Assembly (NCBI RefSeq): GCF_030864355.1 | Contig: NC_083396.1 | Location: forward strand, 1,426,001 to 1,490,000 | Reading direction: 5' to 3' | From: Cutaneotrichosporon cavernicola | Taxonomy: Eukaryota; Basidiomycota; Tremellomycetes; Trichosporonales; Trichosporonaceae | DNA length: 64,000 nt | In this document: piece by piece, positions 35,728-47,905 of the stretch | Position numbering within the stretch: position 1 is the first letter of the stretch | Layout of the letters: each line of letters begins with the position of its first letter | The notes under the pieces: model-generated | What the model saw: the letters and a program-made list of their open reading frames with translations, nothing else | Database searches by the model: none | Told to the model about the DNA's origin: nothing | Translations under genes and position numbers: made by a program

Positions 35728-38700
35728 CTACGCCTCGTCATGCGTCACCGACAAATCCGGCCCTCCATGCATCCGGAGAACGCCAGCCATCTGCTCCCGG
35801 CGCAAGCGCTCTTTGGCGAGCTCGTCGCGCAGCCGCTGGTTCTCGAGGGCGAGCTCGTTCCTCTTTCCTTTGGTTGTTTGGAGATCTTGTCGCAGCGCAG
35901 TCTGCACAGCGTCCTCTGTACCCAGCGCGATGTCGTTGTACATCCCGTCCAGCTCGACATTGAAGGCATTGTAGATCTCGTCCACCTCCATCTCCTTCGC
36001 AGCAAGCTGGGTGTGGAGGAGATCCTCGCGTTCCTTTGCGCGGGTTACTTGCGCCTCGAGCTGGGCAACAAGGTCTGCCTGCAGGCTCGCGTTGCGCGCG
36101 AGCATGCGCACTCGTTCGGTATCGGCTAGCGCTTGGGCGAGGTGGTCCTCGACCGCCTGGGTACTGTTCACGAGGACCTTGAGCTGCTCCTCTGAGCTGT
36201 CCTTGTACAAGGGGATGTCGGCACCGAAACTCGTCACGTCGTCGGTGGAGGAGATGAGCTCCGCCAGTTGTCAATTTCATTCAAGGACTAGGAGCTCACA
36301 TGTATATTGCGGTTGTGCGGCGAGCGCGCCAAACTCGCTTGCCTCTCAAACCGGCGTTCACGCCGCGACTCCTTCAATTGCTTGCTCAACACCACCACGT
36401 TCTTGCGCACGGCACGGGCCTGCTTGCGTGCATCTCCAATCTGCCGTTAGCCAGGTTCTGGAATCAGACACGAACTGTTTGCCTGGCGGCATCGGCCGCG
36501 GAAGCGAGGTCCGGGTGGTCGCTCATCACCACGTCGCACTGCTCAATGGCTGACTTGAGCGTGCAGACCGTATCAACGGTCGCGGTTGACGTTGTACTCT
36601 GCATGCTTGCGACGCTGGCGACGGAGGCTACGCTTGATACTCTCTTCGAAGGAGTGAGGGCACCACTCGATCGCCTCTCATCTCTGGGCGTGAGGATTCT
36701 CTTGCCAGACCCTGAACACGACCCCGCCCTCGACGGGCCTGCGCTGAGGGTCGATGGGTATCGGGGCATGTGAGCCTGCGTCGGCGTTAGGTCGCCCTCG
36801 TGGCGGGACGTGACCGTGTCGCTCGGCGTTCTCTTGCGTGGCGACAGGTGTTCGGCGGGGTGTGCACGCTTCTGAGCGACAGGCGAGACGTTCTCGTCGT
36901 TAGGCGGAGGCCCGCGGCTTCCAGAGATGGATCTAAGCTTCGGAGCGGCGCCTAGGCCCATCAGCCGCGAGACCGTCGGAGGTGGGGCGGCTGGACCCTG
37001 TGGTATGGGAAGCGGTCTCCGCGTCGGCGGGGCCTCAGTTCCGGCGTGGCTGGGGATGGAGAGGGGCGTTGGCTGGGACACGCCATTCATCACATTCTCC
37101 ATCGCAACAGCATCGGGCTGCTGCAGCATTGAGGGAACGATACTGGCTGTCGGAGGCGGCAGAGGAGCGACATATCCGCCCCTCCCGGGCGGCTGGCGGG
37201 GACCCTTCGGAGACATCGTGCCGGATCGGCTTAATGTGCCTGCCCTGGAGAGCACCGACTTTGTCGGCGACTGGGGTAAATAACCTAAGGACGAGTCGCG
37301 CGAGAGACTCTCCGTGATCGAAGAGGCTAATGTTGGGACCTGGACTCGCGTGATCAGGTCTCCTGGGGACATGCCCGGCTTTAACGGCGACGAGCGGGCT
37401 GAAGTTAGCGCTGCTACTGGCCTCAACATACTCTTCATTCTCTCGTCCTCCTCCGCGGCGGCTTTGGCATGGCGCTCGCGTGCCTCCAGCTGCTCACGCA
37501 TGGCCGTAACCCGTGAAGGCGCACTCGGGAAGGGTGGAGGAAGACGCGGCGATGCCATCGCTGCGAGGGAGCGGGAGTTGTTGCGCGCCTCGTCAAGACG
37601 AAAAGCGAGCCTGTCGTCCGAGTAGTCCTCCATAGCAGGAGAAGCCCGGCCCTGGCCACTCTCTAACTTGGCAAGTGACCTCGGAGGCGACGAGGGGTTG
37701 TAGGGCGACATGGGCGAGCACGGTGAAGCGGGTGACGCTTGAGACAAACCGTGGCCAGCTGAGGAGATGGTGTCGACGCCTGAGAGTGCGCTGCTGTCCA
37801 TCCCCGAGCTCCGACTAGTGATGGAGCGGCTGCGGTGCGTGCTCGTCGTGCTTGTTGAGCCGAAGCCATCGCCGCTGCCGTGCCCTCCTCGGGAGGAGGC
37901 GGTGCTGGAGCCGAAGAGCATACGCGAGGCTCTCTTGCTGAGCGTCGGCGTCTGCATTAACGGGTTCGGGTTGTTGGATGGCAGCACGTAGACCATGGCC
38001 TTCGAGACTGCATGTTAGTCCAAATCTAAGACGCGACGTACTCCTCTCCACAACGGTCTTGTTCACGTCCTCTGATCCGATGAGCTCGCGGACGACAGGC
38101 TCACCCTTCGCTGGGATGTAAGAGACGCGGCAGAGGTCCCCAGCCAACGGCTCTAAGCGGATGATGAGTGTGGTCGACTCATCGGGCTCGGGTAGAGGCA
38201 AGTCGCCGTAGTCTGAGCCTGCGACCTCCACCAGGACCTTTGCCTGAAGATCAGCTTGGAAGTCGTCCAAACTTACCTTTCGCTGTTCGGCAGACCATCC
38301 CACCATCGTCCAGACATTCCAGTAGGCTTTCACTCGCGACCCGTCGACGTCAAAGGTCTCGTCGCTAACTAGGACGTATGGGGTCTGCTTTACCTGTGAC
38401 GGAAGTATCTTGCTGCGCGCGAGCGCCTGTGCGGCCCAGACATTCTGTACAAAGCGAAGCTTGTCTGTGCGGGCTGCTTGAGAATCGAGCCCGACTGGTG
38501 CTGGCGGGTGGCACACCTGGAATGTGCGGAGTGGCAAGTTCCAGCGGTCGCCTTGGTCTGCAATGGGTTGCTCGAAGAAGAGTTGGAAGTCTCCATTTCC
38601 AACGTCTGCGATACGAACGTCCAAGATGTCTACCACGCCGCGGAACTTGAGTTGGGCCCGCCGCGCGCCGTCCTTCTCCTTGACTGCTACGCCGCCCCCG

Positions 38701-40172
38701 GACTTTATAAGGCCCTTGATGTCATCGAGCCCGGTTGCCCTGCAGCCACTGATAGCCTGGACCTGGCGCTTGGTGATCATGAGTTTGTCGTCGAACAAGA
38801 CGAGTGTGCAGTGAAGCGGGTTGGGTGTGCCAACCTCCTTCTGCGGCGATGCAAAGCTGCTGCTGGAGCCGAACGACGTAACAGTGCTTGACTTGCCAGA
38901 CTTGATAGACACAGGGCGACTGGCGCGAGGGTTGTAGATCACTCCGTCTGTGGTCATGTCCTCGGCGTCGATCGAGTCGAGATAGTCGCGGTTGTTACTG
39001 TAGAGGCTCGCCTGAAGTCAGTTACGCCGATGTCACAAACCTACAGGGAACCCATCGACGTTGCGCTCCAAGGAGTACATAACAGTAGCCCGCACAGTCC
39101 GCTCATCTGGTTCGCAGCGTGCAATGCGCGATGCAATGTCCTTTGCTTCCAACAGCTTGGCGCGCTGAGGAGAAAGTACCGACATGTATTTGACCATTTC
39201 TGCTATCAGTAACGGTTAGCGAGCACCCAGCTCACCTTCCCAAAGAAGAATGTATCGCGGGACACGCTGAACAGGCTCCATCAGTAGCTCAAACAGCCCG
39301 ATGTTTCCGATGCCTGTAGTCTGATACTTGGTGCTCTGGATGTCAGCTGCAGTAGCCACGCGAGCGCACATCAATAAAGGTCACGAATCTAGGGTGTTTC
39401 CTCTTCATCTCGTTGAACGTCTTCTGCGCCTCATCCTGGTTTGCGATGTATGTCCGGAAGCAGTCGAGGGTCTTAAGGGTCTTGAGCTGGGGGTCAGCTG
39501 TCGCCACATCCACACACGTACATGATTAAGGCAGACATCCCCGACGACCATGTCAGCTTGTCCGCTCTCCCACATCTTCTCAAGATCTGCCAGAAACGCC
39601 ATCGCTGCGGGCAGCACCGCATCTATGTTGCCAAACAACGTCTTGGCCTCGTACACAGGGATGATGCTAGTACTGGGCGACTTGGCAAAGTGTCGCAGGG
39701 GGTCGGCGTACGACTGAGGTCAGCTCCTACTTCTCTATCACCTCACGAGCTTCAAGGCCTTGACGCGTGACACGTAAGACCGCTCGGTTCGTACGAGCTC
39801 CTCAATCCGGCTTCTGAGCAGCTTGCCCAATTCCTCTTGCTTCGAACCCTCCCTCTCCCCTGTGGGTTGCGGCAATGTAGATGCAATCGCCTTTGGGGGC
39901 CGCGGAATGGCCGTGGGCCGCTCGACGATGTCTCCGAGCTTGCTTAAGAGAGCGGTCGTTTCGTTGTTCTCCGGCCCGACAACCACGACATCACTGAGGA
40001 AGGCGCGGAGTGGTTTGCCCTGGGCGTCGGGGAAGGATCGGCGTGCGGACGAGTTGAGGTCGATATACGACTTCTTAGGTGGGAGGGGGGGTGGGGAGGG
40101 GGAGCGGGCAGCGGGTCCACGTGAGCGGCTGCGAGGACGGCGGAAGGGGGATCCGGTGACGATGGGGGGCAT
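35728..40172 (-). CDS. Dbl-family Rho guanine-nucleotide exchange factor (DH, probable PH, coiled coil)
   Basis: It should activate a Rho/Cdc42-type GTPase at the cortex. Nine exons (40172-39747, 39713-39522, 39486-39370, 39335-39236, 39202-39045, 39011-38042, 38007-36476, 36440-36300, 36258-35728) close to 1,388 residues. The DH domain (about 120-345) starts IEELVRTERSYVSRVKALK, continues YADPLRHFAKS, YEAKTLFGNIDAVLPA and DCFRTYIANQDEAQKTF, and ends LFELLMEPVQRVPRYILLWE, the conserved last helix. A PH-like region follows (CTLVLFDDKLMITKRQ, about 400-560). Then comes a long Ser/Pro-rich linker and a C-terminal coiled coil (about 1200-1375; EEQLKVLVNSTQAVEDHLAQ and onwards). The YADPLRHFAKS form resembles Bud3-like fungal GEFs, but I would not fix the orthologue. 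Confidence 0.88.
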
Positions 40173-40905
40173 GGCGTCGTCCCAGAGGAGGGTGGTTGAG
40201 AGTCAAGAGAATAAAGGATAATTGCCGTGGTCGTGTGGTCGTGTGGTCGTGTGGTCGTTGTGGCCGTTCACTGTTTTGAAAGTATAGTTTATATGAATGT
40301 TTGGTGAGTGAGAGGGGTAATGAGATAATGAGGGATGGTGGATGGTGAATGATGGGATGAATGGGATGATGGGTTGTTGGGACAGATAGGTAAAAGGTAA
40401 ATGAGCTGTTGGATCGTAGGAGGAGAGTGTTGTTTGGCTCTTTTGGCTACAGGAGAGTGGCTATGGCGCCCCTCGCCGCCCCTCACAGGGTTCAAATCAA
40501 GGGTCAAACTGCAGTCAAGCCTTAAAGAAAAATCAACCGCGCCCTCCCTTTTGCTAGTACGTATTAAACTAAGTGGAACTAGTATTTAAGCTTTTCCACG
40601 TGGTCATCAAGTCGAGCTCTGACACGCGGGCTCACGGAACACTTGGTCATGTAATAAACTGACTGTAACTGTAACACTTGGATGTCTCGTCCCAATCTCA
40701 TAGCAACACCACTTGGACCTTCCCTCTCCTCGGCCCTCCTCCCTATCTGTCCGTTGATCCATCACTCATCTACCACTCTCATACAATACAGTCCACCGTC
40801 ACACCTACACACTCACCACGCTCAAAATCATTAACAACCTCGACTTGCCCCTTTCCACGTACCCCGGCCCGCTCGCCGGTGCCAACATGCCGAGCATTGA
40901 TTGAC
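40173..40905. promoter_or_regulatory. Divergent promoter RhoGEF / VPS8
   Basis: 733 bp between divergent starts. An 8-nt tandem repeat (GTGGTCGT, four copies, 40227-40258) sits 55-86 bp upstream of the RhoGEF ATG. In-frame ATG 40678 could extend VPS8, but the added residues look like translated leader. No tRNA or coding sequence seen. Confidence 0.5.
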
Positions 40906-43900
40906 ATGACAACGTTACCTGCCAACGACATGTCCAAACCCACTTCCCCACAACAACGACCAACACGGACAGTCTCCAACGCTTCCTCGGGTGATCGCAC
41001 AATTCGCCCCCGCCACCTCAGCACCTCGAGCGGCGGCAGTGACGAGCCCGCCCTTGACGAATCCGCCCTTACTGAGGACGCGAACCTGCCGGACGACACG
41101 GCCGACACACGCACACCGGCTCAACCACCATGGGCCGCCGACTCATGGGGTGACACCGAGTTGCGAGACCACCCACCACCCTTCTGGCGCCAGGCCAGCG
41201 ACCAAGGATTCAACGAGAATGAGGATTCAGAACAGGGCCCAAGCGACTATTGGCGCCGTCCCTCACCGCCCCTTTCACCGGAACTGTCGACCGGGTCCAC
41301 CGATCCATGGTTACGATACCAGCCAGATACGGGCACACCAGAAAGCGAGGATGAGCACCAAGATACCGCAGAGTATTCCAAGCGTCTGGAGCAGGTGTTG
41401 TCGCTCGCCGACCAGTCACCAACGCCTTCGCCGACCCGACGGCGCGATCGCAATCGTGCAATGTTCCTGGCTGATGGAGATGATTCGGGTGACGATGATC
41501 CGTCGAGCTATCTTCAGAGCGGCCAGGGCTACGACGAGGCCGTCCGCAATGTGCTGCTCGACAGTGGAGAGGCGGTCGATACGCTGTCTGTCGAGAAGGA
41601 GGAAGACGAGTTTGGCGCGTTGCCGGTGCACTCGAGGGTGAGTGACAAGACAATGACACGGCTAACTTGATCAGGGGGAATCCTCCATGCGAACCCCTTC
41701 CACAACATCACTCTCTGCGTCCGTTCAGGAGAGGATACAGTCGCCCATGCGCGCTAGCCCCTCTGGCCCTTCGCGATCCTACATCCGTGCGTGGCACGGT
41801 CGCGGCTAGTGCTAACGTACAGACCCTTCGGTGTCAAGGTTGCGATCGCAACCCCACACCCGCAACACCTCTACATCTACCCACTTGACGGCATCGAGCC
41901 TTGCCAATCACACACGTCTCCCAAGCCACTTTTCGCAGGTGTCCCTCTCTCGCTCGGACTCGATTTCAACCACGTCATTAGCCGGCCCGTCCCGCCCTTT
42001 GGCTTCGGCGCTGGAATCACCGCCTGTCGCCGAGGACATGAAAGGCCCAGCGTTCACGTTCCACCCCCTGCGCCACCTGTCTGCGCACCTGTTTAATCGG
42101 GCCAGAGACCGAGACCGAGAAAATGGCGCCTCATCGCCTACCCCACGCCCGTCCCCATCCAAGCGGACAGGGTCTGTCCTCGGCCTTTCCTTGGGGAGAG
42201 GAGTAGGCGAGGCACCTTCTCCACCGCCAACGGAGAGGAGTCTGGGCACTCCCACGGTCATGGACACGAACGGTATGATAGCTGTCGGCACGCAGGGTGG
42301 TTACGTGGTGGTATATGGCTTCAACCAGGAGGTGCGAAGCGTCTTGGGCAATGAGGCGACTGGTAAGAGGCACCGCGACGGCCGTTGCTCACATCACAGT
42401 TCTGTCTGGGCCGGTTACCGCAGTGACCGTCTGCCCGGATCAGACCTGGATCGGCGTAGGTCACGCGAGCGGCAACATCTTCCTCTGGGACCTGTCACAT
42501 CCGTCAAAGCCGAGCCGCACATGTCTCGCAGTGGCTTTGGCGCAAGTCCTCTCTGGTCGTAAGGAAGGCCACCTGCAAGGGTCTCGGATTATCCACATTG
42601 GCTTCGTCGGCAAGCGCCACACTTCCATCGTCACTGCCGACGAGGAGGGTAGGGCGTTCTGGTTCAGTCTGGGCCGTGTGATGGGGGTTGACAGTAATGA
42701 CGTTGTTCGGATGCTGGGCTCGTATCCCGAGCGGGAGCACGAACGACCAGAGCGTCCGCTTGACTCTGCAAGGAATGAAGGGGAGACGTCGGCGCCCAGC
42801 TCTATCCGGTCTCAGCCGGTCAAGAAGCCCACAACACTGTTTGCGGCATTACCTCTCCCTCACGGTGCAGCTCCTCACGCGACAGACGAGTTCCACGTCA
42901 CAGCGCTCCTCACGCCTGTCAAACTTGTTGTTGTTGGTATGAAGCCCTCCGCCAAGACATGGTTCCGCAAGATGCGCGACACGGCCGGTGGCGATTGCGG
43001 AGGATTTGTTGGCTGTGCGGTATGGCTCAAGTCCGGAGAGGTCACTGCAGGAACCGCAACGTCGCCCCCGTCCGACCCCGTCCTCGCGTACTCGTGGGGC
43101 ACGTCACTGCGCTTCCTCCGCGTTCGTGTGTCCGTCACCGAGCTGCTGGAACGGTCGCAACGCGCCAGCAAGAATGACAAGAAGCCTGCGCAGATAAAAT
43201 CACCAGAGTTCATTGAGGGCCGTCGTTGGGAAGCTCCGAACCCCATCCAGTCTCTTCACTGGTTTGACTCAGACGTGAGTGGCGTGACCAGCCGTCACTG
43301 ACGTTCAGCATCTTTTGATCATCACCAACGAGGAGCTGCTCTTGATCAACGTCCGTACGATGAAGGCCATCGAGAACACTCCGCTCCAGACGAAGCTTCT
43401 CACCTCGCAAGACTTCTACTCTGGTCTCAGCATCCGCAAGGCCGACATCGACGCTGTGCCGAACACCATCGCCAGCAGCGCGCGAACCTTCCGCGAGAAG
43501 CTTTTCCTCCTCACCAAGGCCAATGTCCAGGTTGGCACTCTGCAGCACTGGAACGATCGCGTCTTGGCAAACGTCCACAAGGGGGACTTCCTCGCCGCCA
43601 TCAACCTGGCACTGGCGTACTACGAAGGCCGAGCTGCAGGCAACACGATCGGCCTACCAGAAGAGCCCGGTGCCCGGCGCGACGTAGTCGGCACCCGTGT
43701 TCGCGAACTGATGCGAGCCTCCCTCGACTGGGCGTTTTCTGAGGAACGCATGCACGACGACACGCACTTCAGTGCCGATGGCCGAGGGGTGGACCTCACT
43801 TCACTCTTTGAGGGCCTGGCGACGGCCTGCATCGACGCGTGCTTGGCCATGCACGACTCCGAATTCCTCTTCGACGAGGCGTACGAGCACTTTGCCAACG

Positions 43901-46119
43901 TGGGCATCCAGAACATCTTCCTGGCCCGCCTCGAGGGATACATCTTTGAGGACCGCGTGTCTGAGGTGCCGCCAAACGTCGTTCAGGCCATGATCTCCAT
44001 GCACGACATCCAGGGCGAGTACGGCCTGGCGGAGGCCATTATTTGGCATATTGCTCCCAACTCGCTCGACATCAACCAGGCTGTCACGCTGTGCGAGGAG
44101 CATGGGTTGTGGGACGCCCTCATCCACGTCTACACTCAAGCCATGGGCGACTATGCTGCCCCGATTGTCAAGCTCATTGGCATCGTGTGTGACATCCAGC
44201 GTGCTCGTCGCGAACGCCCCAGCCTCGTCGGCGACAGCGTCGACCGATCAGATGTGGAGGAAGAGCTGGCACCGGACGCTTACAAGCTCTACGCTTACGT
44301 TGCGAACGTTCTCTCTGGCCTCTGGTACCCGTCCGGCGAGCAGATGCGGGAGAGTGAGGCGGCGTCGGCTAGGACCGCCGCGTATAGCCTGCTCTTCTCT
44401 GATCGCACGGTCGAATGGCCCCAAGGCTCAAACGACCTCGTGCTCACCGATCAGAGTGACTCGGGAGGCTTTGAACCAGCGTACCCATACTTGCGGCTGC
44501 TCCTGCAGTTCGACACAGAGGCGTTCCTCCACGCGATGGACTTGGCGTTCGAGGACCCGTATCTCAACGACCCGTCCCGCGCAATTAACCGGCAAACGAT
44601 CATCAACCTCATGCTCGACGTAATGGACGACGGCTTCCACTCGAGCGACGTGACGTTCCTTCACATCTTTGTTGCGCGCAACCTGCCAAAGTACCCTCAG
44701 TTCATCTTCATTCCGCCATCAACATCACATCGCATCCTTGTGAGCCTGGCCTCCGACCCCGACCAGTCGACGCGCGAGGACAGGCAGCTCGCGGCCGAGT
44801 ACCTCCTCTCAGCATACACGCCTCACGATGCCGACGAAATGTTGGGCCGCTTCGAGCAGGCAGGCTTCTTCCGCATCCTGCGTGCGGCGTGCAGGCGCGA
44901 CCGGAAATGGGGTGCGCTAATCGACACGCTGTTGAGGGACCCAGACGCAGACGACGGTGTTTTCACTAGCCTCGACGAGATCATCACGGTTTCCAAGACT
45001 TCTCTTGGCATTGTCCCGGACGAGGTGTTGACCGCTGCGTCCAACGCGCTGCCTCACCTCTTCGACCTTAGTGTGCGCCAGACGGCTCTTCTCCTCGACC
45101 GGTCTCTGCCGTCCCTCCACGAGTCGGCGATCAAGGCGCTTGACGGATCTGAGCACAAGCAGGCAGCGTATCTACGCTGTCTGCTTGACCCGAAGGCTGA
45201 CGAGAACGAGAGCGACGACGGGCAGGAAGATGACGGCGTGATCTTGCAGCCATCCAAACACCTCCACAACAGCGCTCGTCACAAGTACGTGTCGCTCCTG
45301 GCACAGCAGGACCCATCCGCGATCCTCCCGTTCCTTGACGAGCAAGGCAAGGCAGCGTTCGACCTGCCTCTCCTGGCGGAGCAATTCGAGATGGCCGGCG
45401 TTCCCGAAGGTCAGCTGTGGGCGCTTGACCGCAACGGCCAACGCAAGGAAACGTTCGAGACGATCGACTCAGTCCTTGCCTCACGCGGCGCCGATCTCGC
45501 CGAGGGCATCCACCGGCACTCAGAGGGCGACATCCACGCGTCACTAGCGACGCTCTCCAGCGTAGCGCATATGGCCATTCGGCTGTGCCAGGAGCACTCA
45601 GGCGAGAGTAGCGACGCTGAGGACATGTGGTTCGGCGTGCTCCACTCGATCACCGAGCTCGTACACTCAGTGTCGGCCCTCAAGCAAGACGACCTGGGAT
45701 CGTCAGCGCTCGAGACACTGCGTGGCCTCGTCCAGGACACGCTGCAGGCACTGCTATCGACGTCCTCAGCGCACCTCTCGTTTGCGCGGCTGTTCAAGCG
45801 CCTCGTCGAAGCCGCACCGACTGGCAAGGGCAAGGGCAAGGGCAAGAAAGGCGGAGCACGCGCATACTCCGAGTTCCGCGCGATATTGTCCGGCATGCTT
45901 GACTCGTTCCGACAGGACACGGACGTGCTGTCCTTGAGCATCCGGCTTGTGGACGCGGACATGTTCGAGCTGCTGGGCGAGAAGGTGGCGAAGAGCCAGG
46001 CGGGCTGGAGCCCACACTCATCAACTTGCGCACTGTGCAACAAGGCTCTCTGGAAGGCGGGGGATAAGGTGGACGTGCGTGCAGATGGGAGCGCGGTACA
46101 CGTCGCCTGCAGCAACTAG
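40906..46119 (+). CDS. VPS8: Vacuolar sorting protein 8 (CORVET subunit)
   Basis: Vps8 is the Rab5/Vps21-binding subunit of the CORVET tether at early endosomes. Exons 40906-41637, 41675-41786, 41823-42362, 42400-43274 and 43309-46119 give 1,689 residues. The first 400 residues are acidic and disordered. The beta-propeller region includes AVGTQGGYVVVYGF, the Vps8 signature VGHASGNIFLWDL, and VLSGRKEGHLQGSRIIHIGF and ADEEGRAFWFSLGRVMGV. The alpha-solenoid follows in the long last exon (from HLLIITNEELLLINV). The end has one zinc knuckle half, CALCNKALW and HVACSN, so the C-terminal RING seen in other Vps8 proteins appears cut short. Start choice: 40906 is the first ATG giving a plausible N-terminus; 40678 is in frame. 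Confidence 0.92.
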
Positions 46120-46146
46120 ACTCTACAGTAATATCATATGCACTAC

Positions 46147-47622
46147 CTAACGTCGTCGTGTCGGGCTGTCGGGCCCCGCTGCGTCCTCAAGCCGGCCGCC
46201 GTGATACGTGACCATCTCGTCTTGCTGGTGTAGGGCGAAGTGCGCTCCACCGCCAGCAGCGGGGTTGCCAAACAGGCTCGTCTCGCCGGTAAAGCTGTCC
46301 GAGCCGCGCGGATACCCGCTCGCATCAGAGTCGAAGCTGTTATCGACAAGTTCAAAGTCTTGAGCTGCCGGCTCGGCATATCCCGCTGTGTCGTCAAAGC
46401 TGTCGTCGGCGTCATCAATACTCTCGTCGTCCCCGATAATACGGCCGGTTACGTCGCGTTGGATCTCAATGTCGCTCCCGTACGATGTGTTGGCCAGACT
46501 CCGGCGAGGGCGGTACCCGTACGTTGACTCGTCGAACTCGAAGCGCTGGGTATCCTGACGCTCGAACAGGCGCCGTGCAGTAGGAAGCTCCTCCTTCTGG
46601 ATGGAGGGGCCCGGGATCGGCGCGTCAAACTCCTTCCGCGCTGCCGCCAGGTCCGCTGCAAGATCATGTGGCGCCAGCGAGTATCGCCGCAGTTCCGCTG
46701 GCGTGTGCTGGCGTGGGCTGGGCTCGTAATCCATGTCCATCAGGTCAAAATCTGACGCCTTAATCGGTGTCGCGGCGACCGTCATGATCCGTTGGGCCGT
46801 CGGCGGGAGCACATAGTTCATCGTCTTGGGTGGAGACATGCCGAGCTTGACGTCGTCGTCTTCGTCGAGAATATGGCGCTGTGCCGAGGACGAGGGCTGA
46901 GCGGATGTGCGATGTGCCCGGCGGAACATGCTGCGCGACGACGGAGAGAGTACCCCAAACTGTTCGCCCAACGTGGTAGAAGTAATGTCAAGCAGCATTG
47001 TCGACGGGGAGCGGTGGGCAGTTGGTGAATCGGGGTCAGGCAGAGCTGGCCGTGGCGTGGATCCTGCGTGAAAGCGCAGTGTAGAGTCATAATCGTTGGG
47101 GGTATCGGGGCTGAGTGACCGGTCGAAATCGTACCCCCTTGGGAGGGAAGGTGTCGGCTCATCTGTATTTGTGATTGAGAGGCGCGAGAGCTGGCGGTCG
47201 ACCCGATCAAATGGACTGCCTAAGCTGTCGTCGAGGCTCACGTCCCGATCCTTCATTGGGGTACTCGTCGCAGCTGGGTCGAAGAAACTCCCGCCAAGCT
47301 CGCTGTGCGTATCATCGTAATGCGTCTCGTCCACCGTGCTCCCTTCTCCGGGCCTTTCGCCAAACGCCAGAGTGAAGAACTCTTGCCAGAACTGTGCGGC
47401 TTCGCGAGTCGGCTGGTTGGCCAAGGCGAACCGCTTGATCTCGGGGAGAATGCGCGTGGTGACGGTCGCGTGTAGGCGGGCAAAGTTGGCGTCAATCTGT
47501 TGCAGGAGAAGTGTATTCAGCTGGTCGATCTGCTCCATCTGCTGCTGGAGAGGCGCGGTCGCGTCGACACCCTCGATGGGGTAGAACGGTGGGTTGGTGA
47601 GGATGTCAGCATGCTGTGACAT
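46147..47622 (-). CDS. ASK1: DASH/Dam1 complex subunit Ask1
   Basis: Ask1 is part of the Dam1/DASH ring that couples kinetochores to microtubule plus ends and is a Cdk1 target. This single-exon gene gives 491 residues. The conserved N-terminal domain (about 25-95) reads MEQIDQLNTLLLQQIDANFA, then TVTTRILPEIKRFA and AAQFWQEFFTLAFGE, which is the family core. The remaining 390 residues are acidic and disordered with many SP/TP sites (for example TPSLPRG, RSLSPDTP, GVLSPSSR, EPSPRQHTP), consistent with Cdk regulation. Its stop lies only 27 bp from the VPS8 stop on the other strand. The domain assignment is good; overall length is within the long-tail range for basidiomycetes as far as I can judge. 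Confidence 0.88.
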   Translation of the reverse strand: MSQHADILTNPPFYPIEGVDATAPLQQQMEQIDQLNTLLLQQIDANFARLHATVTTRILPEIKRFALANQPTREAAQFWQEFFTLAFGERPGEGSTVDETHYDDTHSELGGSFFDPAATSTPMKDRDVSLDDSLGSPFDRVDRQLSRLSITNTDEPTPSLPRGYDFDRSLSPDTPNDYDSTLRFHAGSTPRPALPDPDSPTAHRSPSTMLLDITSTTLGEQFGVLSPSSRSMFRRAHRTSAQPSSSAQRHILDEDDDVKLGMSPPKTMNYVLPPTAQRIMTVAATPIKASDFDLMDMDYEPSPRQHTPAELRRYSLAPHDLAADLAAARKEFDAPIPGPSIQKEELPTARRLFERQDTQRFEFDESTYGYRPRRSLANTSYGSDIEIQRDVTGRIIGDDESIDDADDSFDDTAGYAEPAAQDFELVDNSFDSDASGYPRGSDSFTGETSLFGNPAAGGGAHFALHQQDEMVTYHGGRLEDAAGPDSPTRRR

Positions 47623-47905
47623 TCTGCAATGCTGATTGTGTGAGGTGTGAGGTGGGAGGTGTCGGCAGCAAACGTTGTGGAACGTTTGTTTGGTTTTGAC
47701 GTGATTTGAGGCTCTGTGCGCGTCCGTCGTCAGTGATTAAAGGTGGGTATCAAATAACAAGTGAGATGCCGCATTCAGGGTCCATAGTATCGGTGCCTGG
47801 ATGGTGGGTCAAGCAGTCAGTCTATCTCCATGCAAAGAGTGGCCATTCCTTTACAGTCCATCAACCCCGATAGCCATAACGGCAACGACGCCGAGAATAA
47901 CAAAC
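47623..47905. promoter_or_regulatory. Divergent promoter ASK1 / UBP8
   Basis: 283 bp between divergent start codons. The frame of UBP8 is open upstream to 47801 but without family similarity, so 47906 is preferred as start. No clear TATA box. Confidence 0.5.
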
